64,000 bases of DNA, taken from NCBI GenBank assembly GCA_030248195.1, contig JASAND010004251.1:1-64000 (forward strand), written 5' to 3'. Each line of letters starts with the position of its first letter. The first letter of the stretch is position 1. Positions 23,136-32,318 of the stretch are shown here, in pieces. The translations under genes were made by a program, and so were the position numbers. The notes beneath the pieces are model-generated. The model worked only from the letters and a program-made list of their open reading frames with translations, was not told the DNA's origin and ran no database searches. Origin of the DNA: Trissonchulus latispiculum. Its lineage: Eukaryota; Nematoda; Enoplea; Enoplida; Ironidae.

Positions 23136-23765
23136 AGTGACCGTGTCGTGTAGCCGAATCGTTAAGGCACCGGACTTCGGATCGAAAGGTCCGAGGTTCG
23201 ATTCCCGCCTTAACCATAATGACGTTATATTGTTTCCTTGAGCAAGAAACTTAGGTCACTGCTCCGCCGGTCGGATGAGGCGTTAAATTGGTGGGCCCGT
23301 GTGCTGCCTTGCTGGGGGTAGTGCACGCTAAAGAACCCTTAATCCACTTATCGTCAAGAGTAGGGCGCGGAGTTTCCGGTGGAAGGTACCCCCTTGGGAT
23401 ATACCAGCACTTCTGCAATGTGGTCCGCCTACCTCCTGCGAGGGAGTGTTGGGTGCAAACGAGTCATGTACTCAAAATGGATCACACAACTTTCCGGGTT
23501 TGTCTCTGATCCCCCCCCATCTGCGCTTGGGGCTTGGAGTGTCGAAAGATGCTGTGCTCCTCTACCTTGCGTATGAGCAGTTAATGGATGCCTTACTACC
23601 GGAGCCAAAAGGCCAAGAAGGTGTTTGCTCCAGCTTCCCATTGTGGGACAGCATTCAGGCGACGAAGCGAGAGTCATACTAGCTATGACTGATGGGGAGA
23701 GACAAAGGTTAGCGCCCTCATATAGCCTCTTGGCTGAGTAGCCCGGCAATAACAACAACAACAAC
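23136..23765 (+). mobile_element. tRNA-derived SINE with (AAC)n tail and 13-bp TSD
   Basis: AATATGTCAGCGT occurs exactly before (23123-23135) and after (23766-23778) this 630-bp unit. The 5' 78 bp is tRNA-like (separate entry). A GC-rich body follows, including GTGCACGCTAAAGAACCCTT, which looks like a conserved SINE central domain though I cannot name the family with certainty. The 3' end is CAATAACAACAACAACAAC, a simple tail. Long for a SINE. It lies inside the inner hAT element and is the youngest layer of the stack. Confidence 0.85.
23139..23216 (+). other. tRNA-like SINE head with pol III A and B boxes
   Basis: Begins GACCGTGTCGTGTAGCCG and ends AACCA. The A-box region is TAGCCGAATCGTTAAGG (23151-23167) and the B box is GGTTCGATTCC (23195-23205). 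The anticodon-arm region GGACTTCGGATCGAAAGGTCC resembles tRNA-Arg but does not fold into a clean 5-bp stem with a 7-nt loop, so this is a SINE promoter and not a working tRNA gene. Confidence 0.75.
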
Positions 23766-24656
23766 AATATGTCAGCGTGATATTGTGAAATCAGGGATTT
23801 CGCGAAATCCCTGAATATTTTAGGGATTTCACAGAATCCCAAACATTTTCAGGGCGATTGTGAAACTCTTGTTAAAATCTGTTTATTTCACAGTTTCCCT
23901 GAATGAATACACCATATTCGCTATAAGCAAATATAATCAGCGAATAAGGGAATATACAATGTTACAAAAACTAGTCATAATTGATCGCTGAAATGCTCTA
24001 AATTAATTCCTGGGAGGCGTCTCAACTGAAAAATTCAACTTCTGGGGGGCACCGTCCCCCAGATCCCCCGTAGTTACTTTCGCAATTTTAATGTTTACGT
24101 ACTTTCCACAACTTCAGATTAAATGATTGAATGACCAAGGCGTTAAGTAGACAATCGACTATCCACACAAAGCTTGTGGTCTCAAATTACACACCAAACC
24201 ATACACTACCCATTTCGAGGAAAACGCACCGGATTTCCACCCCCCGTCCGAGAAAAAGTCTGCCCAGGTATGATTGCAACCAAAATTTCTAATAATTTCC
24301 CAGCTCATATATAATTATTGTTCCGTTCCATTAGGAAATAAAATAAAACTGCGAGCAAGAAATAGCAAAACGGCGATCCAACGACACGAAAACTACTGCA
24401 GCCGCTGATATGTTTTTATTTTAAAAGCAGTAAACTGAACAAACGTGGAAGATACAAGTTTTTAGGACGAATTAATTACTTTGACTGCGGTAACCGCGTT
24501 TTGATTTAACCGCGGTTACCGCCAAAAATAAGCGGTAAAAACCGCGGTTAACCGTGCGGTAACCGCACCAAAAAAGCGCGGTATGCGGTAACGAATATTT
24601 GCTACCGCGCCCATCCCTAGATTGATATTGATGGTAGCAAGAGTTCATAATAGCAT

Positions 24657-24788
24657 TCTCGGGGGGGGGTCACCTTATACACGTAATTTTGACATAAGGT
24701 AGGGGATTAGCCAATCAGATTCATTTTAGTTCAAACGCATATAAACACATGGTTAACTGTGTTAACCGTGACCCCCCCCCCCCCGAGA
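24657..24788. mobile_element. TCTCGGGGGGGGGTCAC inverted-repeat MITE
   Basis: TCTCGGGGGGGGGTCAC on the left is matched by GTGACCCCCCCCCCCCCGAGA on the right, spacing about 130 bp. ATT can be read at both flanks. It lies just outside the middle element but inside the outer one. Confidence 0.55.
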
Positions 24789-26448
24789 TTTCGGCCTTAA
24801 TGTGCCGAGCATCTGACAAGCCAATTACACTAGGAAGAGTCCCGTGTCATACTCTTCCTATCATCTACTCTTGATGGTAGTTACGTGTAGCAAACTTTGA
24901 ACGACAGTAAATTTATTCAATTTTTGGACTTCAACGATAATTTTTAAATCATGTTAAAGCTTGTTTACATTTAATAATTTTAAAGTTACTACAAATTTGC
25001 AGAGTACGGCAGTGTCACATCAAATGTTCGACTTGGACATGCGATAACACGAAAACAAGTTTTAAACGGATTGATTTCTTGACGTTTGGGAAGCTAAGGA
25101 AAAGCGATCACAGCTCACGCTACAAAAAACGCTTACCGAGGGCTATTTGTTCTGAAATTGCTTAATAAACAAAAAAGCTCAATATTTTGAAAAAATGTAA
25201 ACTTTGTCCGAATTTCGCCAAAAGCTTCAAGTTTGGACGCTTATTTTTCTCCCGAACAAATTTACCAAACACAAAACTTTAAAATTTCTCTGAACAGTTT
25301 TCTCAAAAATGTGTGCGTAAAGACGCTTCTTAATTGCTGGGATGAGTTGAGAGGAATCCGTGTTCATAAGAATCTAGCCGCCATGTTCAAAATTTCGTAT
25401 CTTCGTTGCTGTGCTTAGGCAGAGATGCTGCTGAGCAGAGAGACCAAACTCGAAAACCAAACCAAAATCAAACAAGCTGTGAAATCCAATTTTCCTTATT
25501 ATCACTTAAACCGCAAGGAATCGAAGAATACTTTGAAGAGTAAAGTTGTAAGTTTTGGTGAGAACATTCGAATGAATATAAGTTTGTAATAGTTTTATTT
25601 TAATTAATTTCGTTACTTTTGCTTCCAAAACGCAGCTTCTTTTAAAACGCCTTCAATTATATATTCTTTGGATATAAGCTGGAGTCAACATTATCTCCGA
25701 AGAACAATTTAAATTTTGCAGGAGCAGAAACATTTGAAAACTGCTAGTACCCCTTTTCCTATTTTTCAGGAACTTCGGCTTCTGGCACAAAATTCGTAAG
25801 TGAAGGTGCATAAATAGAGACGTCGGCATAACTAATCTGTTGTTAGGAACCAAATATCTACATAGAGGTGTGTCTGTGCGAAAGAGCACTAAATTAAATT
25901 TTAATATTTCCTTTCTTTCAAATATCTTAACTGCATTTTAAATTTCTAGAAACATCCTTCGGAAGCGACTGTAGTTTTTAAAAGAAATTTAAAACTAAGC
26001 TTTCAGCAATTCTTATAATTTCTTGAAATGTTTTCCTGCTTTTAAGATTTCTTTGGGTTGGTAGGCGCTCTTGGTATACCGCGCTGTTTGTTCATTTTTT
26101 TAAATCCATAATTTGAGGTTATACATACAGGTATCATAAACATTTTGATACTCAGTACCATTGAACAGTCAACTGTCAAAAGAATTTTGTATCTTATGAC
26201 AAAAGTAAATATTAAAAGTATCAATGTATGTAGTGTATGGTAGGGGTGGGTTACATGATGTCCAAAAATGTTCTACAGTAACAAATCAAAATTAATTCAA
26301 AACATTAAGAAAACTGTTGTCCAGTTGCTTGATATGTTTAATCCAATTGATTTATACTATTGCTTCTTCATTTTGATTGTATAAGCCCTATAGGGGCCTA
26401 CAACAAATGTTAAATAACAAAGAAAATTATCACTACAAATTTTGTACT
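24789..26448. other. Interior of the outer hAT-type element, no gene seen
   Basis: AT-rich. A short perfect hairpin (AGGAAGAGT...ACTCTTCCT, about 24831-24861) is the only structure noticed. Open frames of 60-78 codons lack any transposase motif. Confidence 0.4.
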
Positions 26449-26684
26449 TGGAACCGGGAACCGGAAGCTAGAACCGGAACCGGAACCGGAACCGGTACCC
26501 TAGAACGGGAACCGGAACCGGTTTCGAAAATTGGAACCGGCCCCAGCTCTACCAGAAATGTATTCAAATGCACCCGTACCAAATTTTAGTTCAATCGGAT
26601 AAGTTTTGCGAATTTTACAAGCAGGAGCGCGTATACGAAAAGGCACTAAAGGAATGGCGCTTGTCGCACTCTTCGGACCTTTTC

Positions 26685-26834
26685 GTGCGCGGAGTTAAAA
26701 AAGTTGAGTGAAAATATTTAACTTCTTGAAACCTCTGGTCGAGTTAAACTGAACTGCTTAACTCTTTTAACCCTGCGCGCGAAAAGGATTGAATTAATTT
26801 TAACTCGTTTAACTCGCTGCGCGAAAAGGCCCTT
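26685..26834. mobile_element. GGGCCTTTTCGCGC MITE, copy 3
   Basis: Starts GGACCTTTTCGTGCGCGGAG and ends CTGCGCGAAAAGGCCCTTA, with GTTAAAC boxes inside. Same orientation as copy 1 and similar length. Confidence 0.65.
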
Positions 26835-26928
26835 AGTTACTACGTACTCCAGCTTACGCACTGAACTATCTTAAACTTTTCAGGTATGAACATCACTCGA
26901 AACTGGCAATTGTCCACTCGGTCTTTAG

Positions 26929-27081
26929 ACCAAGCTAAGTTTTGGATTTTGTGTTCACCGTGAACAAGCCGCGCAGCCAGAACCTGTCCAACCGCAAGAA
27001 AGAAGGTATCCCCTTAGAAAGAGACAACCAAGAAATCCATTGCTGTCACTGGAATACGAAGCACTGCTAAAACGACGCTAA
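26929..27081 (+). pseudogene. Short frame with a retroelement-like basic tail
   Basis: After an in-frame TAG and possible acceptor (GTCTTTAG, 26921-26928) 50 codons stay open to TAA at 27079-27081. The peptide includes QPQERRYPLRKRQPRNP and ends LEYEALLKRR. Arg/Pro-rich RYP-x-R-x-RxP motifs are common at the C-termini of LTR-retroelement integrases, but no integrase core precedes it, and a host terminal exon is an alternative. Confidence 0.3.
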
Positions 27082-27420
27082 GTCAATCGCTAGCTGTGCA
27101 GAACCATTTGGGAAGAGAAAAGTTATGTGAACTATGCTAAGAAAATATCTGGAAATTAGTTTTAAAAAGTGATTCAGTCCTATAGTTTGTTGTTGAATAT
27201 ATGAGAGTATAGTTAAGTCAGATAGAAGTTTCCGCGCTCGCATTAGTAGGTAGATAGAGCAGAGTGCCCCTAAGCTATCTTGCAGAGATTTTAATCATAG
27301 ACACAAAAGTTTTTAACAAAAATGACAACTGTATATATAATCAAAATCAACTTAAAAACGACTGTAAAATATGTAATTAGCAAAACAGAGTACTACTAAG
27401 TAGTCTTGGCGCAGAAAATT

Positions 27421-27815
27421 GTGAGCTTGGCCAGCTTGGCCGAGCTTGCCATAGATTTCGGCAAGTTTTGAGCTTGGCTTCTTGGCCGAGCTTGGCCGTA
27501 CAGTTCAGCAAATTTTGAGCTTGGCCGAGCTTGGCCACAGATTTCAGCAAAATTTGAGCTTAGCCAGCTTGGCGAGCTTGGCCATAGAATCCAGCAAATT
27601 TTGAGCTTGGCCAGCTTGGCCGAGCTTGGCCGTACAGTTCAGCAAAATTTGAGCTTGGCCGAGCATGGCCACAGATTTCAGCAAAATTTGAGCTTAGCCA
27701 GCTTGGCCGAGCTTGGCCATAGATTTCGGCAAATTTTGAGCTTGGCTTCTTGGCCGAGCTTGGCCGTAGAGTTCAGCAAGATTTGACCTTGGCCAGCTTG
27801 GCCGAGCTTGGTAAC
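27421..27815. repeat. CTTGGCCGAGCTTGGCC minisatellite
   Basis: About seven units of roughly 57 bp: GAGCTTGGCCAGCTTGGCCG, AGCTTGGCCAYAGATTTC, AGCAAATTTT. The short inner repeat resembles the subterminal arrays of the hAT-type elements here, but no paired terminus was found. Confidence 0.85.
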
Positions 27816-30800
27816 AGAGTTAGAAAAAGACATAGGAATTTCTCAAGTAGGACACTTCAGTTGGGCCTGACTGGCTAACCGGTTTCATAAAAAGGTCATT
27901 TTCGCTTACAAAAAATGTTTAACTACTCGTTGCTTATACACGTACTAAAGAAAAGATAAAGATCTTTATCTATTGTAGATTAAAATGAAACACCGGTGCT
28001 TCAAGAAAACAAAAAATAATTTTGCAAACTGAAGTGAGGAGAACTGGACGGACTAGTGATAAAGAAGGTAAATATATAGATTCTTTCCTGCGTCCGACGA
28101 GGGTATTACTTTCCAATTTGGAAGACGTGTCCAAATGTTGACACTTTCCACGTTAATGAATTTCCTATCCTTCTGGAAAAATTTGCTGGTTCTGTCTTCC
28201 CTTGACAAAAATGCTTTCAACACCGATCACAATGATGAAATGCAAAAACCAATTGAGAAATCGTAACTATTTGAACTTGAAGCTAATAAGGGAAAGGCTG
28301 CTAACTGTTACGAAGTTGTGCCTTTAACGGCTAATTAAAATAAATGGAATGACCAATTTGTAGCCACTTTTAATCCTTCTGGCAGTGCTTCTGAATCCCA
28401 CACTCACTGTGTTTACCATCGTAGGACGTCATTTTACATTTTCAAACAAATGTTTCCAATTGTATCAGCCACCCCCTCCCCTACCACCCCCACCCACTCA
28501 CCGCGCAAATAAAAAAGAAAGTAACTAAATGATTCTATTCAAAAGTCAAATGAAAAAGAAAGAGACTCGGATAGGAAACTTCGTCTGGGAATTTTATCCT
28601 TGTATATAATAGTTGCATACAGTTTCGTATTTCAGAGTTAATTCGTTTCGTATTGTGAAACTGAATGACATTTGACGTACGCGAAACAAACTTCAGAAAA
28701 AAAGAAGAATAAGAACAGCTCCTATCAACTCCGAAGTGATGAACAGAACAGATGTAATGAAGTTGCTTAGATCTGGGCTAGAAATTGCCTTTTCTTCTGT
28801 CGTTGTTCAACCTAGTTGGTTAGGGCCTCTCTGTAGCAACTTAGTCTCTTACACGGAGGGTCAGCGCGTCTGCTGCAATCAGCGAACTTAGACACAGGAT
28901 GCCCAAAAGGTGATTTGTCCAAAAGTGGGTATCCTTGTAGCCAACCCGGATGGGGTTCTGGTAGTGAGTTCGTTTAGCGATTGGGGAAGTGATTCGCTGG
29001 ATATCAGTATAGACAAGCGGGGTAGATGCCTGTCGTTCTTCTGGACAAGACTTGAAAGTATCAGTTCACAACAGTGAGTTCTGATACGTACCTTGATAAC
29101 TAATCAAGATAAACAGCTGGATAGTTCTTCCCGACTCCTTTTGTTGAACAGAGGTTGAACAGGGGTTTGGATGCTCACTAAACTGACAGATTCGAACAAT
29201 AAAGTGTCTTCCTAGGGCTACCTTAACAGAATGTTGTTTTTGTGGCAATTTCCTGCAACTCCGTGCAGGGAATTGCAATAACAATGTGATTTCACTTAGA
29301 ACATTCTGTTTCCGCACTGTTACGAGCTGGAAGCTCAGTATGGACGTGAATTCATACTTTTAGCAACAATTAAACACTAATTAAGTAATTTATGGTAATT
29401 TTCGTATTCGTATAATGCAGATATGTAAATTTTATAGTGACATCAAGATATTTGGGGCCCTTTTCTGCCCCAGAATTCAGGGCAGTAACAACTACCTGTT
29501 ATTGGAATATCATATAACTCAAAACCAAACATAGTAAAAATTAAAAGGTTGGTTTGATTAGAAGATGGTTCGTTTTACCCTATCCATATTTCCTACGCAA
29601 TTAATTGTAATCTTACTGTGTCAGGTACATGATTAATTAATACACAATTTCAATTGGAACTGTCGATTTATAAATGCTCATTATTGCCATTTATGAACAA
29701 GTGATGAGAAGCGGATTCGCATTGAGAGTCTACGTGGTGAGGTTAATTTTGCAACCTCACCGATCATTATGTAACTTGAATTTACTAATTCCATCTTCAA
29801 ATAAGGGCACAGACGCGAAACGGTGCCTAACCACAATTGCGGTCATTATTACAGACTAACCATGAACAAGATTTGGCGGAACGGACTAGAAATGGCAATA
29901 ACGACATTTATTTGTTTCAGACTGAAAGTGACAGCACTTCTAACTGAGAATTGTAACTAGTACTAGTCTTGCATATTATTGCTGTATTCCCGTCATGTGG
30001 AGAGTCCGAAAATCGTAGTTTTTTTTAGTAAGAACTACATTTATTTAACACAAACTGACTATCCAAGAGATTCCTTTCATGCGATTCGTCCGCACTCTTA
30101 ACAAAAAGTGACTTACGCGGCCGAATCGAGGATATCTCAGTGCAGACCAAAAGAAAGACCTAATACGGGGTCCCCATAACCCTAGATCCTATGATTCATG
30201 CCTCATTTGCATATTTCCTATTCTAAACTAAAACCTAAATTGTCTACGTAATTCTGTATTCACAAACTTTCAGACATGCATACAAGACCTGGTTGCCAGA
30301 AACTGTGTTACCTTCCATTGTTTTCCAGCTTACTACCTAAATCCTAATGTAATTTTGGTGCTTCACGTATACCACGCGTACAGACAGTCGTTATACACTC
30401 AGACGATCAAATTCCCGATTATTTCAATCAATCGTATCATGCAAATTGTAACATTCACGTACATCTTAAACAAATTAATACTTAACTACGTACTCTTATT
30501 TCCTAGCTAAACAGTCTTTTTTAACAACGATTATACAAACATTTGGACTACTGATTAATAAACATTCATACTGCACTTATACAACGTTTAGACTAGAATA
30601 CAATCATGTCAAATCCCGGATATATTCGTTCACACAAACCACAACCATACCTTTATCCTGCTTAATATCTGAGTTCTCGCTCACTCGGCGGTGCTCGCAA
30701 CCTTCGTCGGACAGAAGGAGTTTCCGCGAGTACGGCACACATGTAGTCACGCGAATTCACATAAAAGGTCATTCATACATTCACACACACACACACGCAC

Positions 30801-31086
30801 ACACAGTCATACGATTTCTTAGCTAATTGTTACTTGACTATTTCTAATTGCAAGCATAATTACAACTACAAATACGACAAAATCTAATACTAGCTATGAC
30901 TAATGTTATTAATTTCTTAGCTGTTATTTTAAATGTATCCTAATAATATTAACTACTAAATTTTTAGGAATTTTGTGAAAACTTTGGTGCGAGTTTTAAT
31001 GTTTTAAAACTAAAACCAAAAAATACATGTATAAAAATTGGCCCAAAGGCCCAACACAATGAAAAAATTATGGCCAAAAATGGCCT
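27816..31086. other. No gene or element recognised
   Basis: Mostly unique-looking AT-rich DNA. A CCACCCCC-rich patch lies at 28468-28500, a (CA)n run at 30781-30806, and a small hairpin CTGCCCCAGAATTCAGGGCAG at 29467-29488. The stretch 28790-29320 has more balanced composition but no conserved frame. Confidence 0.4.
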
Positions 31087-31187
31087 TTGCTTCTTCCTAG
31101 ATTTTTTCCTCAATTTCCAGTCCTGGCCAGGCATAAACGACCTATTTGGCCCTCAGTTGTGTTTGTTCGCGGTCAATCTCAGTTTTC

Positions 31188-31213
31188 TTTTCTAGCCCGA
31201 AGGCTAGAAAAGT
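31188..31213. repeat. Short perfect hairpin
   Basis: CTTTTCTAGC and GGCTAGAAAAG, separated by CCGAA or overlapping by one base, form a 10-bp stem. Function unknown; it shares the CTAGAA-like motif with the palindrome 260 bp downstream. Confidence 0.6.
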
Positions 31214-31446
31214 CCCTAGTCTTTTTTCCTAACCTGGGAGGGTGTGCTTATTCTCCGTGCCAAAACTCTGGCACACAGCGGAGACACACCAAGGGAGGGG
31301 GGAGAAAAGCAACCTCCTGAGGTTGCTGCTCAAGCGAACACTGAGCTTTGGAAAAATTTTTGGACCGAGCTGACAGCTCTCTGACAGCTCGGTGACAGGT
31401 CATTAAATCGGGTCGGGGCGGACTTTTCTTTTGAGTTTAAGGCAAA

Positions 31447-31478
31447 GCTTCTAGAAAGTTCTAGAACTTTCTAGAAGC
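31447..31478. promoter_or_regulatory. 32-bp perfect palindrome matching a heat-shock element
   Basis: The 32 bases equal their own reverse complement and are built of TTCTAGAA and GTTCTAGAAC blocks. TTCTAGAAAGTTCTAGAA within it is a head-to-head run of four nGAAn/nTTCn pentamers, the consensus for trimeric HSF binding. It lies 559 bp upstream of the BEL/Pao 5' LTR. The match is exact; use as a heat-shock element is inferred. Confidence 0.5.
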
Positions 31479-31798
31479 TCGCCACCTTTAACACTGGCGA
31501 ACTACGGGCTTGCCAGCGGGCCAGTCCGCTGAGCTTGAAATTAATGAGATTTAGAAATTATTGCCCCTACAACTGACCCTTTTTTGATGAATTTGGGTGC
31601 TGAAATCTGGCCGAATTTTAACACGTAAACGTAACCAAAGGGGCCAGTTTCAGCTTAAATTTTCAACCTTTTCCAATTTCTTTGAAATTGGGCTTAAAAT
31701 TCGTCATATTTTATACCATATTTGAGAAAATTATTATTAAGTTTGGGTTTCTTATCCAATTTGAATGTCCGTTTCATATTTTCATTATTTTAACAGGT

Positions 31799-31856
31799 CC
31801 TTGTTTACTGGATCCCTACTCTGAGTTTTGGGAGTCAAACTTTGCCAGTAAACAAG
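31799..31856. repeat. Inverted repeat TCCTTGTTTACTGG
   Basis: TCCTTGTTTACTGG at 31799-31812 is matched by its complement CCAGTAAACAAGGGA beginning at 31843. A second inverted pair, AACAATTGCTCC and GGAGCAATTGT, follows at about 31879-31940. Possibly a degraded MITE. Confidence 0.5.
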
Positions 31857-32036
31857 GGACGCTGTTTGCTGGCCTTAGCAACAATTGCTCCTCGCTGGCT
31901 TTCTATGTCCTCACATGACTGAGGCCAGGGGAGCAATTGTAACAAGAAATATGCATAAAAAATGATACGTAATTTTCTATAAAATAAAATTTACATTTTC
32001 ATAATCTACGTATGATATTTAGTATACCTAGCTAAT

Positions 32037-32297
32037 TGTGGAAAATAAAGAAAGAAATGAAAAGCCTACATAAGAAAACCTGAGATTAAAGCTATTACTT
32101 AAATACCTATAGTAACGTTTCTACTGCAGAACTTTATAATCTGCAGATATATGTATGATTTTATTTCATTGTTAAGAAATAGTTAAGTCAAGCGAGTTGC
32201 TCTTTATACTGAGCTTCCAAACTACAATATTGATTGTGATCTACTACCATTTATACTCCATAATCTACCAACCAGACTTTACCACAGACTCTCTACA
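32037..32297 (+). repeat. 5' LTR of the BEL/Pao element
   Basis: 261 bp, TGTGGAAAATAAAG to AGACTCTCTACA. Unusually short, and identical by eye to the 3' LTR. It should carry the promoter and RNA start; CTTTATACTG near 32212 is a TATA-like candidate. Confidence 0.97.
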
Positions 32298-32300
32298 TTT

Positions 32301-32311
32301 TGGTAGCAGAG
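32301..32311 (+). promoter_or_regulatory. Primer-binding site for initiator tRNA-Met
   Basis: TGGTAGCAGAG begins three bases after the LTR and is complementary to the conserved 3' end of eukaryotic initiator tRNA-Met (...CTCTGCTACCA). The match ends after 11 bases. Confidence 0.75.
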
Positions 32312-32318
32312 CTAATCC

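Larger units (their letters stand above)
21875..24272. mobile_element. Inner hAT-type element, 8-bp TSD ATTGCAAC
   Basis: Begins CACACCTGGGCAAC and ends with the complement of CATACCTGGGCAGA. ATTGCAAC is duplicated exactly (21867-21874, 24273-24280). The left third is filled by a 43-bp GACGCACCGG minisatellite, and a 630-bp SINE sits in the right half. Without the SINE it is about 1.8 kb, with no transposase frame. Confidence 0.85.
19785..24619. mobile_element. Middle element with GGTTACCGCGG ends
   Basis: The right end is the complement of TAGGGATGGGCGCGGTAGC and the left begins near AATGGATGGGCAGCGGTGCG. Both subterminal regions are dense in GCGGTAACCGCGG and GCGGTATGCGG motifs (about 19798-19915 and 24485-24610). 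The TAGGGATGGGC terminus is hAT-like. No matching 8-bp duplication was found, so the left boundary may be eroded. Without the inner element it is about 2.4 kb. Confidence 0.6.
19306..26551. mobile_element. Outer hAT-type element of a nested stack
   Basis: Both ends read TAGAGCTGGGGCCGGTTCCA in inverted orientation (20 of 20 bases), followed by GGAACCGGAACCGG runs. CCAGAAAT is duplicated exactly outside both ends (19298-19305, 26552-26559). The 7,246-bp span contains the GGTTACCGCGG element (19785-24619), so its own length is about 2.4 kb. No transposase frame was seen. The sequences beyond both ends are themselves inverted copies of a repeat (near GTATACGCGC and GCATTTGAA), suggesting insertion near the middle of an older inverted-repeat structure or a shared MITE family on each side. 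Confidence 0.8.

Noticed and set aside
23139..23216. Functional tRNA-Arg gene
   Set aside because: The anticodon arm does not pair properly, and the sequence continues without a terminator into a SINE body flanked by a 13-bp duplication.
23288..23842. Open frames of 65-137 codons near 23.5 kb
   Set aside because: They lie inside the GC-rich SINE body and extend through its duplication; no protein family is suggested.
26377..26589. 70-codon frame rich in Glu-Pro and Gly-Thr
   Set aside because: It is the translation of GGAACCGGAACCGG repeats at the outer hAT terminus.
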